Assembly (NCBI GenBank): GCA_003545125.1
Contig: DQCI01000159.1
Span: forward strand, 795 to 9,722
Source: Paracoccaceae bacterium
Lineage (GTDB): Bacteria; Pseudomonadota; Alphaproteobacteria; Rhodobacterales; Rhodobacteraceae
Direction: 5' to 3'
DNA length: 8,928 nucleotides
The position numbers were made by a program, and so were the translations under genes. Below, one piece after another: positions 1-5,416 of the stretch. Positions within the stretch are counted from its first letter, which is position 1. Each line of letters starts with the position of its first letter. The notes beneath the pieces were generated by a model, which saw nothing but the letters and a program-made list of their open reading frames with translations, did no database searches and was not told the DNA's origin.

Positions 1-56
1 TGAACTCGGGCGAATGGTTCTTTCGTTTCTTCATTTCGGATTACTTCTTTCGTCAT
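1..56 (-). CDS. Possible 5' end of a divergent gene (partial, 18 codons)
   Basis: Reading leftward from an ATG at 56-54, the frame is open to the window edge. It encodes a hydrophilic, charged N-terminus (MTKEVIRNEE then TKEPFARV). An AAGGTGG ribosome-binding-like sequence sits about five bases upstream of this ATG on the minus strand. Codons here are A-rich (AAA, GAA, ACG), unlike the GC-rich coding elsewhere, which is common at gene starts. I do not recognise the protein from 18 residues. A regulator transcribed divergently from an inositol locus would be a natural guess, but nothing in these residues identifies one. It could equally be a chance open frame, since 18 codons without a stop is weak evidence. 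Confidence 0.35.
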   Translation of the reverse strand, partial: MTKEVIRNEETKEPFARV

Positions 57-194
57 GCGATCCACCTTAACGACTGGTCGAAAATCTAGGACCACCTCCG
101 AGTGCGGATTGACCGAATCGACGCGGGCACCGCACAGTCTCGGCCGACTGGCACCCGCGCCTTGCGTGTGGGCGGTCGGCGGGAGGACAGGAAT
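57..194. promoter_or_regulatory. Short upstream region of the IolI-like gene, possibly divergent promoters
   Basis: This 138-base stretch lies between the possible leftward gene and the IolI-like gene. On the plus strand a TTGACC box (109-114) is followed 18 bases later by a poor -10 (CACAGT, 133-138). On the minus strand TAGATT (88-83) is a fair -10 without a clear -35. An inverted pair GCCGAC (143-148) / GTCGGC (175-180) could fold in the leader. I see no LacI-type palindrome like the one at 1170-1183. Promoter placement is inference only. Confidence 0.25.
181..187 (+). promoter_or_regulatory. Ribosome-binding site fixing the start at 195
   Basis: GGGAGGA lies seven bases before the ATG at 195. 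The frame is open further upstream to a GTG at 102, but those 31 extra residues (Arg/Gly/Thr-rich) have no family resemblance, and the TIM-barrel begins right at MKWALN. The site therefore decides for the ATG at 195. Confidence 0.7.
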
Positions 195-1010
195 ATGAAG
201 TGGGCCCTGAACCACATGACGACGCCCAATCTGGGCTATGAGGATTTCCTTGATCTGGCGGTGAAGCTCGGCTGCGTCGGCGTTGAAGTGCGCAACGACA
301 TCGCGCGGCCGCTGTTCGACGGGATGGACCCGGCCGAAGCCGGCGCGCTGGCCCGTGCCAAGGGGGTGCGCCTTGTCGGACTCAGCCAGGTCTACCCGTT
401 CAACACCTGGTCCGCGGCGATCGAACAAGAGGTGCGCGACCTGATCGCGACCGCGAAGGCCGCCGGGGCCGAGACGATCAGCCTCATTCCGCGCAACGAC
501 GGCACCCAGACCGGCGAAGGTGAGCGCCAGGCCAAGCTCCGCCTGGCGATGAAGGAAGTGCTGCCGATGCTGGACGCGGCCGACATGACTGCGCTGATCG
601 AACCGCTGGGCTTTGCGGTCTCGTCGCTGCGGCAGAAATCCGAGCTCGTCGACACGATCGAAGCTCTGGACGCGAAGAACCGTTACAAACTGGTGCACGA
701 CACGTTCCACCACACCCTGGCGGGCGGCGGGGCCTCCTATCCCGCGTTTACCGGGATCGTGCACATCTCGGCGGTTGTCGACCCGGAGGTTCCGATCCAG
801 GAGATGCAGGACGCCCATCGCGTGCTGATCGACGCCAGGGACCGGCTCGGCAATGTCGAGCAGATCACCGACCTCCTGGCACAAGGCTATGACGGCGTCT
901 TTTCCTACGAATGTTTTGCACCCGAGACTCACGCGCTCGAAGACCCCTATACTGAAATCAAACAGTCGTTCGACTTCATCGAGTCGCATGTTCAAGCCAA
1001 AGCTGCGTGA
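195..1010 (+). CDS. IolI-like TIM-barrel isomerase (hydroxypyruvate isomerase/inosose isomerase family)
   Basis: This 271-residue protein is predicted to be a cytoplasmic, metal-dependent TIM-barrel of the AP-endonuclease-2-like sugar isomerase family. It resembles IolI, which isomerises 2-keto-myo-inositol (inosose). The N-terminus (LNHMTTPNLGYEDF) and overall length fit IolI. The four expected metal ligands can be placed by eye with the right spacing: Glu136 (in LIEPLGF), Asp169 and His172 (in HDTFHH), His190 (in VHISAV) and Glu239 (in SYECFAPE), where His172 is the Asp+3 histidine of the family. The start at 195 has a good GGGAGGA site. The gene precedes the transporter-dehydrogenase operon on the same strand but is separated from it by 419 bases, so it is probably its own transcription unit. 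Known relatives include rhizopine-catabolism MocC-type proteins, so the exact substrate is uncertain. A ketoinositol fits the neighbourhood best. Confidence 0.8.
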   Translation: MKWALNHMTTPNLGYEDFLDLAVKLGCVGVEVRNDIARPLFDGMDPAEAGALARAKGVRLVGLSQVYPFNTWSAAIEQEVRDLIATAKAAGAETISLIPRNDGTQTGEGERQAKLRLAMKEVLPMLDAADMTALIEPLGFAVSSLRQKSELVDTIEALDAKNRYKLVHDTFHHTLAGGGASYPAFTGIVHISAVVDPEVPIQEMQDAHRVLIDARDRLGNVEQITDLLAQGYDGVFSYECFAPETHALEDPYTEIKQSFDFIESHVQAKAA

Positions 1011-1134
1011 GGATGGCGCCGGACACGGTCGTGGTGTGAGATGCTTCGAGAAAACGGGAGCGACAGAGGCCGGCGTCATGAGATCAGATCCGACCCAGGC
1101 GGCGACATCGGCGGCGTTCGCGCGGTCCCTGCGC

Positions 1135-1153
1135 CAAACGGTTTGCGGTTTGC
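1135..1153. repeat. Imperfect operator-like palindrome overlapping a tandem heptamer
   Basis: CAAAC and GTTTG flank a single central G at 1135-1145. The right arm is part of two tandem GGTTTGC heptamers (1140-1146 and 1147-1153). The centre lies about 36 bases upstream of the centre of the perfect palindrome at 1170-1183. It could be an auxiliary, weaker binding site for the same regulator, but the odd spacing differs from the perfect site and it may be chance. Confidence 0.3.
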
Positions 1154-1169
1154 GAACACCCAACGAATT

Positions 1170-1183
1170 TGCAACCGGTTGCA
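1170..1183. promoter_or_regulatory. LacI-family operator-like palindrome
   Basis: The 14 bases TGCAACCGGTTGCA form a perfect palindrome and match the general LacI/GalR-family pattern TGNAANCGNTTNCA, with the central CpG at 1176-1177. It sits eight bases upstream of the TTGACG box of the presumed promoter for the importer operon. A LacI-type sugar-responsive regulator binding here is the straightforward inference. No such regulator gene is visible in the window. Confidence 0.65.
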
Positions 1184-1191
1184 CAAATGCC

Positions 1192-1220
1192 TTGACGCAT
1201 GTCGCCACAGTTCACACAGT
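1192..1220 (+). promoter_or_regulatory. Putative promoter of the importer/catabolic operon
   Basis: TTGACG (1192-1197) matches five of six bases of the consensus -35, and alphaproteobacterial promoters rely strongly on TTGAC. A 17-base spacer leads to CACAGT (1215-1220), a poor -10. Its position immediately downstream of the LacI-type palindrome is the main support. The transcription start has not been shown. Confidence 0.35.
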
Positions 1221-1253
1221 CAGGAAGGTCGCGTGGATTCCGTCTTCATCCCG

Positions 1254-1280
1254 TGGCACGGATGGCACGGAGCGCACGGA
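1254..1280. repeat. Three tandem 9-base repeats in the leader
   Basis: TGGCACGGA occurs at 1254-1262 and 1263-1271 and is followed by the diverged copy GCGCACGGA at 1272-1280. It lies between the presumed promoter and the hairpin at 1283-1304. No function is known to me. Confidence 0.6.
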
Positions 1281-1282
1281 GG

Positions 1283-1304
1283 GGCGACCGTTTCCGCGGT
1301 CGCC
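1283..1304 (+). other. Leader hairpin, 8-bp stem
   Basis: GGCGACCG (1283-1290) and CGGTCGCC (1297-1304) are exact reverse complements around a six-base loop (TTTCCG). No T-run follows, so this is not a standard intrinsic terminator. It would form a stable structure in the mRNA leader of the binding-protein gene. Confidence 0.5.
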
Positions 1305-1364
1305 AACGCGCCCGACATGATCCATCGTCTCCGGGCACCATGAGCGCCGGGGGACGACGAGACC

Positions 1365-1378
1365 GCCTCTTCGGAGGC
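1365..1378 (+). other. Leader hairpin with a cUUCGg tetraloop
   Basis: GCCTC (1365-1369) pairs with GAGGC (1374-1378) around TTCG, giving the unusually stable C(UUCG)G tetraloop in RNA. It lies 51 bases before the start codon of the binding-protein gene and leaves the ribosome-binding site at 1414-1420 exposed. It may shape or stabilise the leader. Confidence 0.45.
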
Positions 1379-1413
1379 TCCGGCAAAAGGAACGGTGCGC
1401 CGGACACCACCAA

Positions 1414-1420
1414 GGGAGGA
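1414..1420 (+). promoter_or_regulatory. Ribosome-binding site fixing the start at 1430
   Basis: GGGAGGA lies nine bases before the ATG at 1430. The frame extends upstream to 1199, but that part would run through the leader repeats and hairpins. The residues from 1430 form a textbook signal peptide, so the downstream start is right. Confidence 0.8.
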
Positions 1421-1429
1421 ACCCAAACC

Positions 1430-2371
1430 ATGAAAAAGATTCTGATTGCTGCGACCACTGCGGCGACACTGATGGGCTCGGCCGCTGTGGCCCAGAACAT
1501 CGGCGCGACGATTTCGCGGTTTGACGACAACTGGCTGACTGTCATGCGCAACGGCATGACCGAACACGCCGACAGTCTCGAAGGCGTCAGCCTGCAAATG
1601 GAAGACGCATCCGATGACCTGGCCAAGCAGATCGACCAGGTGACGAACTTCGTGGCGTCGGGCGTCGATGCGATCATCGTCAATATCGTCGACACCTCGG
1701 CCGGCGCGGCAATTACCGAAGCCGCCGGCGATACGCCGCTCGTGTTCGTCAACCGCGAGCCCGACAACGTGAATGAACTGCCGGCGACGCAGGCCTTCGT
1801 AGCATCGAATGAAATCGAATCCGGTACGCTGTCGGCCTTCCAGGTGTGCAACAACCTGCGCGCCGCGGGCAAAGCCGGCGGCGCGACCGGCTACCTGATG
1901 AACGGCCAGCTGTCGAACCAGGCAGCGGTGCAGCGGTCGAAGGACGTGCACGACATCATCGGCATCGACATGTGCAACTTCATGACGCTGATCGACGAGC
2001 AGACCGCCAACTGGTCGCGCGACGAAGCCCAGGACCTCATGGCCAACTGGATGTCGTCGGGTGAGCCGTTCGACTTCGTTCTCGCCAATAACGACGAGAT
2101 GGCGATCGGCGCCATCCAGGCCATGAAGGCCGCGGGCATGGACATGGCCGACGTTCAAGTCGGTGGCGTTGACGCCAGCCAGGACGCTCTGCTGACAATG
2201 CAGGCTGGCGACTATGACGTGACCGTGTTCCAGGATGCGTTCGGTCAGGGTGCGGGGTCGGTTGACACGGCAATCGCGCTGGCTGCTGGCGAGACCGTCG
2301 ACCAGAAAGTCTACATCCCGTTCGTGCTGGTGACTCCGGCCAACATGGACGAGTTCCTCAGGAAGAACTGA
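1430..2371 (+). CDS. Periplasmic sugar (inositol) ABC transporter substrate-binding protein
   Basis: This 313-residue protein is a type I (ribose-binding-like, Peripla_BP_4) periplasmic binding protein. A signal peptide is clear: MKK, then a hydrophobic stretch, with cleavage expected after Ala21 in AVA-Q. The mature N-terminus (NIGATISRFDDNW) begins the first Rossmann-like lobe. Typical ligand-contact positions include the Asn-Arg of FVNREP (residues 106-111) and the Gly-Val-Asp of VGGVDASQDA in the second lobe. Two cysteines, Cys140 and Cys182, could form a periplasmic disulfide. It is the first gene of a run leading to the permease, ATPase and inositol enzymes, so its ligand is most likely myo-inositol or a related cyclitol, as for Caulobacter IbpA. 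Ribose- or fructose-type ligands cannot be excluded from sequence alone. A strong hairpin directly follows the gene, which is common for binding proteins needed in excess over the membrane subunits. Confidence 0.88.
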   Translation: MKKILIAATTAATLMGSAAVAQNIGATISRFDDNWLTVMRNGMTEHADSLEGVSLQMEDASDDLAKQIDQVTNFVASGVDAIIVNIVDTSAGAAITEAAGDTPLVFVNREPDNVNELPATQAFVASNEIESGTLSAFQVCNNLRAAGKAGGATGYLMNGQLSNQAAVQRSKDVHDIIGIDMCNFMTLIDEQTANWSRDEAQDLMANWMSSGEPFDFVLANNDEMAIGAIQAMKAAGMDMADVQVGGVDASQDALLTMQAGDYDVTVFQDAFGQGAGSVDTAIALAAGETVDQKVYIPFVLVTPANMDEFLRKN

Positions 2372-2384
2372 GTCGATCGACCTT

Positions 2385-2415
2385 TTCCGTGGCGGCATTC
2401 TTTGCCGCCACGGAA
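2385..2415 (+). terminator. Intercistronic hairpin after the binding-protein gene (attenuator or mRNA-stabilising stem)
   Basis: TTCCGTGGCGGC (2385-2396) and GCCGCCACGGAA (2404-2415) pair perfectly over 12 bp, and an additional A-T can close a five-base loop. It starts 13 bases after the stop codon of the binding-protein gene. The following bases are TTCGAG, so there is no long T-run. It is better read as a leaky terminator or a 3' stabiliser than as a full stop. It would favour higher levels of the binding protein than of the permease and ATPase. Confidence 0.65.
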
Positions 2416-2467
2416 TTCGAGACGACCGGCCGATCAACTGGCGGGCGAAAACTGGGACGTGACGCAA

Positions 2468-3541
2468 ATGACAGATACAAGCCACGGCACTGGCGGGCTG
2501 ACTTTCGACAAGACCAAACGGTCCTGGCCGAATGAAATGAACATCCTGATTGCGCTGATCATCATCGTCGTAATCTTTGAGATTCTGGGGCAACTCCTGC
2601 CTTATATGAACAACCAGAGCTTCCTCTTTGACACCCGGGGGAACTTCGACACGATTTTCAACGAGGCGCGGCTCAAGATCATCATTCTGCAGGTTGCGAT
2701 CATCGGCATCATCGCGCTTGGCGTGACCCAGGTCATCCTTACCGCCGGCATCGATCTGTCCTCCGGTCCGCTAGTGGCCGCGACGGCGATGATCGCCATG
2801 TCCTTTGCGCAAACCGAGCTTGTGAACGGCAACCCGAACCCGAAAGCGATCTTTGGCACCTGGGCCATGGACCTGCCGGTGATTGTCCCCGTCGTGATAG
2901 GCGTTTCGTTCGGCGCCCTGATCGGGGCGATCAACGGGACATTCGTAGCCTTCTTCCGCATCCCGCCCTTCATCGCCACATTGGGCATGTTTCTGTTCTG
3001 CCGCGGCATCGCGCTGTGGTGGTCGGGGGGGCGGCCGGTATCGTTCCCGACCGAGGGCTACAAGTTCCTCGGGTCTGGCATGATGCCAGTTGTCTGGTTC
3101 CTGTCGCTGGCGGTGATCTTCCACTTGATCATGCGTTACACGGTCTATGGCAAACATACCTATGCAATCGGCTCGAACGAAGAAGCCGCGCGGATGTCGG
3201 GCATCAACGTCAAGCGGCACAAGGTCATGGTCTATATGATCGCCTCGATGCTGGCGGCCTTCGCGGGCGTCGTGCTGAGTGCGAAATCCTCGACCGCACA
3301 GGCCGGCATGGGCGAGTTCTACGAACTGTTCGCGATCGCCATGGCCGTCATCGGCGGCATCTCTCTGCGGGGCGGACGTGGCTCGATCATCGGCACCGTG
3401 CTCGGGGCCATGGTGATCGGGGTGATCCGGTCCGGTTTTACCTATGTCAAACTGGACGGATCATATCAGCTGATGGCCATGGGGAGCATCATCGTCGCGG
3501 CGGTCATCCTCGACCAGTACCGCCAGCGTAACAGTGCTTGA
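2468..3541 (+). CDS. Sugar ABC transporter permease (RbsC family)
   Basis: This 357-residue inner-membrane protein belongs to the BPD_transp_2/RbsC family that moves sugars across the cytoplasmic membrane. About eight to ten hydrophobic segments are visible (roughly residues 24-44, 72-92, 98-115, 136-160, 166-186, 207-223, 252-271, 287-298, 303-320, 333-348). Family signatures include GIDLSSG (94-100), the cytoplasmic ATPase-contact loop around YGKHTYAIGSNEEA (227-240), and GGISLRGGRGSIIGT (296-310). The ATG at 2468 is preferred. A GTG at 2459 in the same frame is possible, and the ribosome-binding site (GGGAC upstream) is weak for either. Upstream open frame back to 2402 would run through the hairpin and is not used. 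It lies 96 bases after the binding-protein gene and 18 bases before the ATPase gene. Substrate is inferred to be inositol from the neighbours (compare IatP of Caulobacter). Confidence 0.88.
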   Translation: MTDTSHGTGGLTFDKTKRSWPNEMNILIALIIIVVIFEILGQLLPYMNNQSFLFDTRGNFDTIFNEARLKIIILQVAIIGIIALGVTQVILTAGIDLSSGPLVAATAMIAMSFAQTELVNGNPNPKAIFGTWAMDLPVIVPVVIGVSFGALIGAINGTFVAFFRIPPFIATLGMFLFCRGIALWWSGGRPVSFPTEGYKFLGSGMMPVVWFLSLAVIFHLIMRYTVYGKHTYAIGSNEEAARMSGINVKRHKVMVYMIASMLAAFAGVVLSAKSSTAQAGMGEFYELFAIAMAVIGGISLRGGRGSIIGTVLGAMVIGVIRSGFTYVKLDGSYQLMAMGSIIVAAVILDQYRQRNSA

Positions 3542-3559
3542 AGATTTGGAGATACCGAA

Positions 3560-4336
3560 ATGAGCGACGGAATTGTTCTGAAAACCGAAGACCTGACCAA
3601 GCATTACGGCGGGGTCCATGCGCTGGAAGGCGCCGACTTCACCATGACGAAGGGTGAACATGTTGCCATCATGGGCGACAACGGCGCGGGCAAATCGACC
3701 TTTGTGCGTCAGATCACCGGCGTGGAACAGCGCACGCGCGGCAAGGTCTGGCTCTACGGCGAAGAGGTGGATTTCGCGGGCCCGCTGGATGCGCGCGAGG
3801 CCGGAATTGAAACCGTGTTTCAGACGTTGGCACTGGCCGATGATCTCGACGTGCCCGACAACCTGTTTCTGGGGCGTGAAATCACCAAAATGGATTGGCT
3901 CGGGCCGTTCCGCCTTCTCGACTACAAGGCGATGCGTCAGGCAACCATGGCCGGGTTGGAAAAGACGGCCGTGAAAATCCCCAACATCAGGAACGCGATC
4001 CGCAACATGTCGGGTGGCCAACGGCAATGTGTGGCGATCGCGCGCACCGCGACCTTCCATTCGCGGCTGACGATCATGGACGAACCGACAGCGGCTCTGG
4101 GGGTGCAGGAAACCGCACAGGTGGAGAACATCATCAAGACCCTCAAGGACCAGGGTGAACCGCTGATCCTGATCAGCCACAACATGCGGCAAGTCATGGA
4201 ATTGGTCGATCGCATCATCGTGTTCCGCCGAGGCCGGATGGTCGCCGATCTCAACAAGGAAGAGACCGACGGTCAGGACGTGGTGGCCTACATCACCGGT
4301 GCCAAGACCGGTGAAGGCTACGAGGACGCCGCCTGA
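3560..4336 (+). CDS. Sugar ABC transporter ATP-binding protein, single domain
   Basis: This 258-residue ATPase powers the importer. All motifs are present: Walker A GDNGAGKST (39-47), Q-loop Gln88, signature MSGGQRQ (150-156), Walker B LTIMDEP (170-176) with catalytic Glu175, and H-loop His207. Carbohydrate importers with RbsC-type permeases usually have an ATPase of about 500 residues with two fused domains (RbsA, IatA). This one is a single domain, as in the FrcA-type rhizobial fructose system, so it must work as a homodimer. The ATG at 3560 has a GGAG site eight bases upstream. The stop at 4334-4336 is followed by a strong GC hairpin before the dehydrogenase gene. Assignment to inositol rests on context. 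Confidence 0.9.
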   Translation: MSDGIVLKTEDLTKHYGGVHALEGADFTMTKGEHVAIMGDNGAGKSTFVRQITGVEQRTRGKVWLYGEEVDFAGPLDAREAGIETVFQTLALADDLDVPDNLFLGREITKMDWLGPFRLLDYKAMRQATMAGLEKTAVKIPNIRNAIRNMSGGQRQCVAIARTATFHSRLTIMDEPTAALGVQETAQVENIIKTLKDQGEPLILISHNMRQVMELVDRIIVFRRGRMVADLNKEETDGQDVVAYITGAKTGEGYEDAA

Positions 4337-4344
4337 TCCTCCCC

Positions 4345-4370
4345 GGCGTCCCGGCTCCGGCCGGGGCGCC
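4345..4370 (+). other. Strong GC-rich intercistronic hairpin between the transport and enzyme genes
   Basis: GGCGTCCCGGC (4345-4355) pairs with GCCGGGGCGCC (4360-4370) over 11 positions, ten Watson-Crick and one U-G wobble (4349 with 4366), around a TCCG loop. An alternative pairing CCCCGGC/GCCGGGG (4341-4347/4360-4366) exists. The downstream bases CTTCCG lack a T-run, so this is not a canonical intrinsic terminator. It may be an RNA-processing or stability element between the importer genes and the catabolic genes. Confidence 0.55.
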
Positions 4371-4412
4371 CTTCCGTCAACCGGCGGTACGCCGCCTTTG
4401 CAGGAAACGATC

Positions 4413-5405
4413 ATGACCTTGAAGTTTGCCGTCCTGGGCGCTGGCCGTATTGGCCAGGTCCATGCCCGTGCTATTGCCTCGGTTCCGGGCGCCGCGCTCG
4501 TCGCCATCGCCGAGCCCAACGACAAAGCCGCCGAAGCCGCACGGGCGGCTTTCGGCTGCGAGATCCGCAGCATCGACGCATGCGCCGCGGCGGACGATAT
4601 TGACGCGGTGGTGATCTGCACCCCGACCAACACCCATGCCGATCTGATCGAGCAATTCGTGCGCGCCGGCAAAAAGGTGTTCTGCGAAAAGCCCGTCGAT
4701 CTCGACGTCGCCCGGGTGCGCCAGGCGCTCGACGTGGTGAAAGCCGAAGGCGGCACGCTCATGGTCGGTTTCCAGCGCCGCTTCGATCCCGACTTCATGG
4801 CGCTGAAGGCCGCCATCGACGAAGGCCGCATTGGCGCGGTCGAGATGATCACGCTCACCTCGCGCGACCCGGCCCCGCCACCCTACGACTACATCAAGGT
4901 ATCGGGCGGCATCTTTCGCGACATGACGATCCACGATTTCGACGTGGCCCGTTGGTTGCTCGGCGAAGAGGTGACCACCGTCCAGGCCGCCGCTTCGGTG
5001 CTGACCGATCCCGAGATCGGCAAGCTCGGCGATTACGACAGCACCAATGTCATCCTCACCACTGCCAGCGGCAAGCAATGCACCATCACCAACACCCGCC
5101 GCGCCAGCTATGGCTATGACCAGCGCATCGAGGTGCACGGATCGACGGGCAGCGTCTCGGCCGAGAACCACCGCGAGGCGAACATCGAGATCGCCAACGC
5201 GCAGGGCTACCTGCGCCCGCCGCTCCTGAACTTCTTCATGAGCCGCTACGTCACCGCCTATGCCAACGAGATCGCCGCCTTCGTGGCGGCGGTGGCCGAC
5301 GGCACCACGCCACCCACCACAGGTGAGGACGGGCTCAAAGCGCTCGAACTCGCGATGGCCGCACTCGAGTCCGTCAAAACCGGCAGAACCGTCGAATTGA
5401 CCTAG
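4413..5405 (+). CDS. iolG: Inositol 2-dehydrogenase (IdhA/IolG, Gfo/Idh/MocA family)
   Basis: This 330-residue cytoplasmic oxidoreductase is predicted to oxidise myo-inositol to 2-keto-myo-inositol (scyllo-inosose) with NAD+, the first step of inositol catabolism. The N-terminal Rossmann fold carries GAGRIG (9-14). The family motif EKP lies at 92-94, and Lys93, Asp170 and His174 (in FRDMTIHDFD) correspond by spacing to the catalytic Lys-Asp-His of Bacillus subtilis IolG. The stretches FQRRFDPDF, SGGIFRDMTIHDFDVARWLL and YGYDQRIEVHG closely match what I recall of rhizobial IdhA, and the 330-residue length agrees. The ATG at 4413 has an AGGAA site six bases upstream. An upstream in-frame extension to 4299 would overlap the ATPase gene and the hairpin and is rejected. 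The stop overlaps the ribosome-binding site of the next gene, indicating co-transcription. Confidence 0.9.
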   Translation: MTLKFAVLGAGRIGQVHARAIASVPGAALVAIAEPNDKAAEAARAAFGCEIRSIDACAAADDIDAVVICTPTNTHADLIEQFVRAGKKVFCEKPVDLDVARVRQALDVVKAEGGTLMVGFQRRFDPDFMALKAAIDEGRIGAVEMITLTSRDPAPPPYDYIKVSGGIFRDMTIHDFDVARWLLGEEVTTVQAAASVLTDPEIGKLGDYDSTNVILTTASGKQCTITNTRRASYGYDQRIEVHGSTGSVSAENHREANIEIANAQGYLRPPLLNFFMSRYVTAYANEIAAFVAAVADGTTPPTTGEDGLKALELAMAALESVKTGRTVELT

Positions 5406-5411
5406 AGGAGG
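5406..5411 (+). promoter_or_regulatory. Strong Shine-Dalgarno abutting the preceding stop codon
   Basis: AGGAGG begins directly after the TAG stop (5403-5405) of the dehydrogenase gene and lies five bases before the ATG at 5417. It is the best Shine-Dalgarno match in the window, suggesting high or coupled translation of the IolH-like protein. Confidence 0.7.
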
Positions 5412-5416
5412 AAACC

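Larger units (their letters stand above)
1011..1429 (+). promoter_or_regulatory. Non-coding control region and long leader of the importer/catabolic operon
   Basis: No convincing gene lies in these 419 bases. Short open frames here have no ribosome-binding site and no recognisable protein. The stretch holds, in order: an imperfect CAAAC-G-GTTTG palindrome (1135-1145) overlapping a GGTTTGC direct repeat, a perfect LacI-type palindrome (1170-1183), a TTGACG -35-like box (1192-1197), three tandem 9-base repeats (1254-1280), an 8-bp-stem hairpin (1283-1304), a small cUUCGg hairpin (1365-1378) and the ribosome-binding site of the binding-protein gene (1414-1420). If transcription starts near 1227, the mRNA leader would be about 200 bases, long enough for post-transcriptional control. 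I recognise no known riboswitch. Confidence 0.55.

Noticed and set aside
1223..1241. GGAA...TTCC inverted pair resembling an RpiR-type IolR site
   Set aside because: The spacer is 11 bases, not the 6 I recall for rhizobial IolR sites, so it does not fit.
1041..1343. Small plus-strand open frame in the leader region
   Set aside because: It runs through the operator, promoter and repeats, has no Shine-Dalgarno site and has no recognisable product.
1220..2593. Long open frame on the minus strand (457 residues) opposite the binding-protein gene
   Set aside because: Its product is His/Arg/Val-rich with no recognisable family, has no ribosome-binding site and mirrors a gene with a clear signal peptide; a codon-bias shadow in GC-rich DNA.
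3461..4858. Long open frame on the minus strand (465 residues) opposite the ATPase and dehydrogenase genes
   Set aside because: It spans two well-supported plus-strand genes and the hairpin between them, with low-complexity composition; shadow.
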